DNA of 64,000 nucleotides. Source: Eubacteriaceae bacterium (GTDB lineage: Bacteria > Bacillota > Clostridia > Lachnospirales > Lachnospiraceae). The notes beneath the pieces are model-generated. The model saw nothing but the letters and a program-made list of their open reading frames with translations. It had not been told where the DNA came from and did not search any database. Of the stretch, positions 62,730 to 64,000 are shown piece after piece (the first letter of the stretch is position 1; every line of letters starts with the position of its first letter). Position numbers and translations under genes: made by a program. The stretch is taken from positions 1-64,000 of the forward strand of contig CAJTCR010000026.1 in the NCBI GenBank assembly GCA_910574915.1. Reading direction: 5' to 3'.

Positions 62730-63761
62730 TTGAACAGCGGGCAGGAAGTAAAGATCTTAGCAATAGAGAGTTCTTGTGACGAAACAGCAGCGGCAGTTGT
62801 TGTCAATGGGAGAGATGTCAGGTCAAATGTGATCTCGTCTCAGATCGATATACATACATTATATGGAGGCGTAGTCCCAGAGATTGCTTCACGCAAGCAT
62901 ATCGAACGGATCAACCAGGTGATTGAGCAGGCACTTGAAGAAGCGGAAATAACGCTGGATGACCTAGACGCGGTTGCTGTTACTTATGGGCCGGGTTTGG
63001 TAGGCGCACTGTTGGTAGGCGTTGCAGAGGCAAAAGCGATTGCGTATGCAAAAAAGCTGCCTCTGCTTGGCGTCCACCATATTGAAGGGCATATCAGCGC
63101 GAATTATATAGAAAATAAAGAGCTAAAGCCGCCATTTTTATGCCTGGTTGTTTCCGGCGGGCATACGCATCTTGTAAACGTAAGTGATTACGGCGTCTAT
63201 GAGGTGATCGGTGCAACGCGCGATGACGCGGCAGGAGAAGCGTTTGATAAAGCGGCAAGAGCAATCGGGCTGGGCTATCCAGGAGGCCCAAAGATCGAAA
63301 AGGCTGCGCGTCTGGGAAATGCGCAGGCAATTCATTTTCCGCGGGCAAAAGTCGGCGGCAGTGACTACGATTTTTCTTTCAGCGGATTGAAATCAGCCGT
63401 TTTGAATTATCTGAACGGATGCAGAATGAAAAATATTCCAATTATACAGGAAGATGTGGCGGCTTCGTTTCAAAAAGCAGTCGTGGATGTGCTGGTCAGC
63501 CATGCAGCCCATGCCATCGAACAGTATCAGGTAAAAAAGTTTGCGATAGCGGGCGGAGTGGCATCGAATACAATGCTTCGAAACAGCATAAAAGAAGCCT
63601 GTGAGCAGCGTGGTGTGCAGTTTTATCATCCGTCTGCGGTTTTATGCACGGATAACGCGGCTATGATCGGGACGGCGGCTTATTATGATTATATCGCGGG
63701 CAGGAGGGACGGCTGGAATCTGAATGCAGTGCCAAATTTAAAACTGGGCAGCCGCAGATAA
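62730..63761 (+). CDS. tsaD: tRNA threonylcarbamoyltransferase TsaD
   Basis: The 343-residue catalytic subunit that transfers the threonylcarbamoyl group to A37 of tRNA. The opening [16 protein letters not shown], the metal ligand motif [19 protein letters not shown] and the late [14 protein letters not shown] are diagnostic. It starts with TTG at 62730, nine bases after GGAGG. TsaE, TsaB and TsaD lie within 5 kb here; TsaC, which makes the donor, is not in the window. Confidence 0.96.
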   Translation: MNSGQEVKILAIESSCDETAAAVVVNGRDVRSNVISSQIDIHTLYGGVVPEIASRKHIERINQVIEQALEEAEITLDDLDAVAVTYGPGLVGALLVGVAEAKAIAYAKKLPLLGVHHIEGHISANYIENKELKPPFLCLVVSGGHTHLVNVSDYGVYEVIGATRDDAAGEAFDKAARAIGLGYPGGPKIEKAARLGNAQAIHFPRAKVGGSDYDFSFSGLKSAVLNYLNGCRMKNIPIIQEDVAASFQKAVVDVLVSHAAHAIEQYQVKKFAIAGGVASNTMLRNSIKEACEQRGVQFYHPSAVLCTDNAAMIGTAAYYDYIAGRRDGWNLNAVPNLKLGSRR

Positions 63762-63795
63762 TCAGGATATCTATACAGATAAAGGAAGGATATTT

Positions 63796-64000
63796 ATGAG
63801 ATGTACAGCGATCGTTCTGGCGGCAGGGAAGGGCAGCCGTATGAACAGCAGCGTATCAAAACAATATATGGAACTGGATGGATTTCCGCTTATTTATTAT
63901 GCCCTGCGCGCGTTTGAGAAGAGTGCTGTAGATGATGTGATCTTAGTGACCGGACAGCAGGATATTGAATACTGCCACAAAGAGGTCGTGGAAAAATACC
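63796..64000 (+). CDS. ispD: 2-C-methyl-D-erythritol 4-phosphate cytidylyltransferase, 5' part
   Basis: The open frame from ATG 63796 runs off the window end. Its first 68 residues read CTAIVLAAGKGSRMNSSVSK, then QYMELDGFPLIYYALRAFE and DDVILVTG, the nucleotide-binding start of IspD, the third enzyme of the MEP isoprenoid pathway. AAGGAAGGA precedes the ATG. TarI-type cytidylyltransferases look alike at this end, so TarI remains possible. Confidence 0.82.
   Translation, partial: MRCTAIVLAAGKGSRMNSSVSKQYMELDGFPLIYYALRAFEKSAVDDVILVTGQQDIEYCHKEVVEKY

Noticed and set aside
1..64000. CRISPR arrays
   Set aside because: No series of evenly spaced short direct repeats was seen; the long palindromes are dispersed and not arranged as repeat-spacer units.

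Overview
The window looks like a chromosome segment of a gut-type Lachnospiraceae (class Clostridia). The supporting signs are AGGAGG-type ribosome binding sites almost everywhere, TTG and GTG starts, consensus sigma-A promoters (TTGACA-N17-TATAAT), a tRNA without an encoded CCA, prfB with a programmed frameshift, an LplB/YtcP-type sugar ABC transporter, and several small families common in Lachnospiraceae (DUF6483-like, YjfB-like, DUF975, DUF2752). I cannot resolve the genus from sequence alone. Family assignments come from motif reading and memory; no database was searched.

Layout. 0.2-8.8 kb: an acyltransferase, a two-component system, an APS kinase (cysC) with a PAPS-type sulfotransferase, a bifunctional penicillin-binding protein and a YigZ protein. 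8.8-9.7 kb: two very long palindromic repeats, one split by a 158-bp miniature inverted-repeat element. 9.7-15.5 kb: a lone CDP-glucose 4,6-dehydratase, a TIM-barrel protein, a protein of unknown function, and a HAD phosphatase with a sucrose/trehalose-type PTS IIBCA permease. Then come tRNA-Gln(CTG) and a third palindromic repeat. 16.1-32.7 kb: a LacI regulator divergent from a large operon that reads as a complete N-glycan (high-mannose) utilisation system: two ABC permeases, a solute-binding lipoprotein, GH130 phosphorylase, a GH42/GH164-like enzyme, GH38 alpha-mannosidase, a GH85 endo-beta-N-acetylglucosaminidase lipoprotein and a natural fusion of ROK sugar kinase to mannose-6-phosphate isomerase.

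32.7-38.1 kb is a decaying accessory island: an AlbA_2 fragment, hsdR with two internal deletions, two broken hsdS pieces (one interrupted by a miniature element), fused remnants of a divergent tetR/MFS pair, a DUF4303 gene, a group II intron remnant and two small plasmid/ICE-type proteins. 38.1-41.7 kb: an ECF sigma/anti-sigma pair and two paralogous XRE repressors, each followed or preceded by copies of the long palindrome.

41.7-64.0 kb is mostly housekeeping: acyl-ACP thioesterase, CvfB, YjfB, a secreted SH3-NlpC/P60 hydrolase, a DnaA-box cluster, a degenerate WecG/TagA-like protein, YitT, PucR, FtsE-FtsX-CtpA, prfB, homoserine dehydrogenase, Tex, several membrane proteins, a HEQQH putative metalloprotease, TsaE-TsaB-RimI, RNase Z, TsaD and the start of ispD.

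The most interesting points are the N-glycan operon with its kinase-isomerase fusion, the five-copy palindrome family whose arms covary between copies, the two miniature-element families that both sit between CTAG duplications, the APS kinase/sulfotransferase module, and a tight cluster of DnaA boxes far from any visible dnaA.
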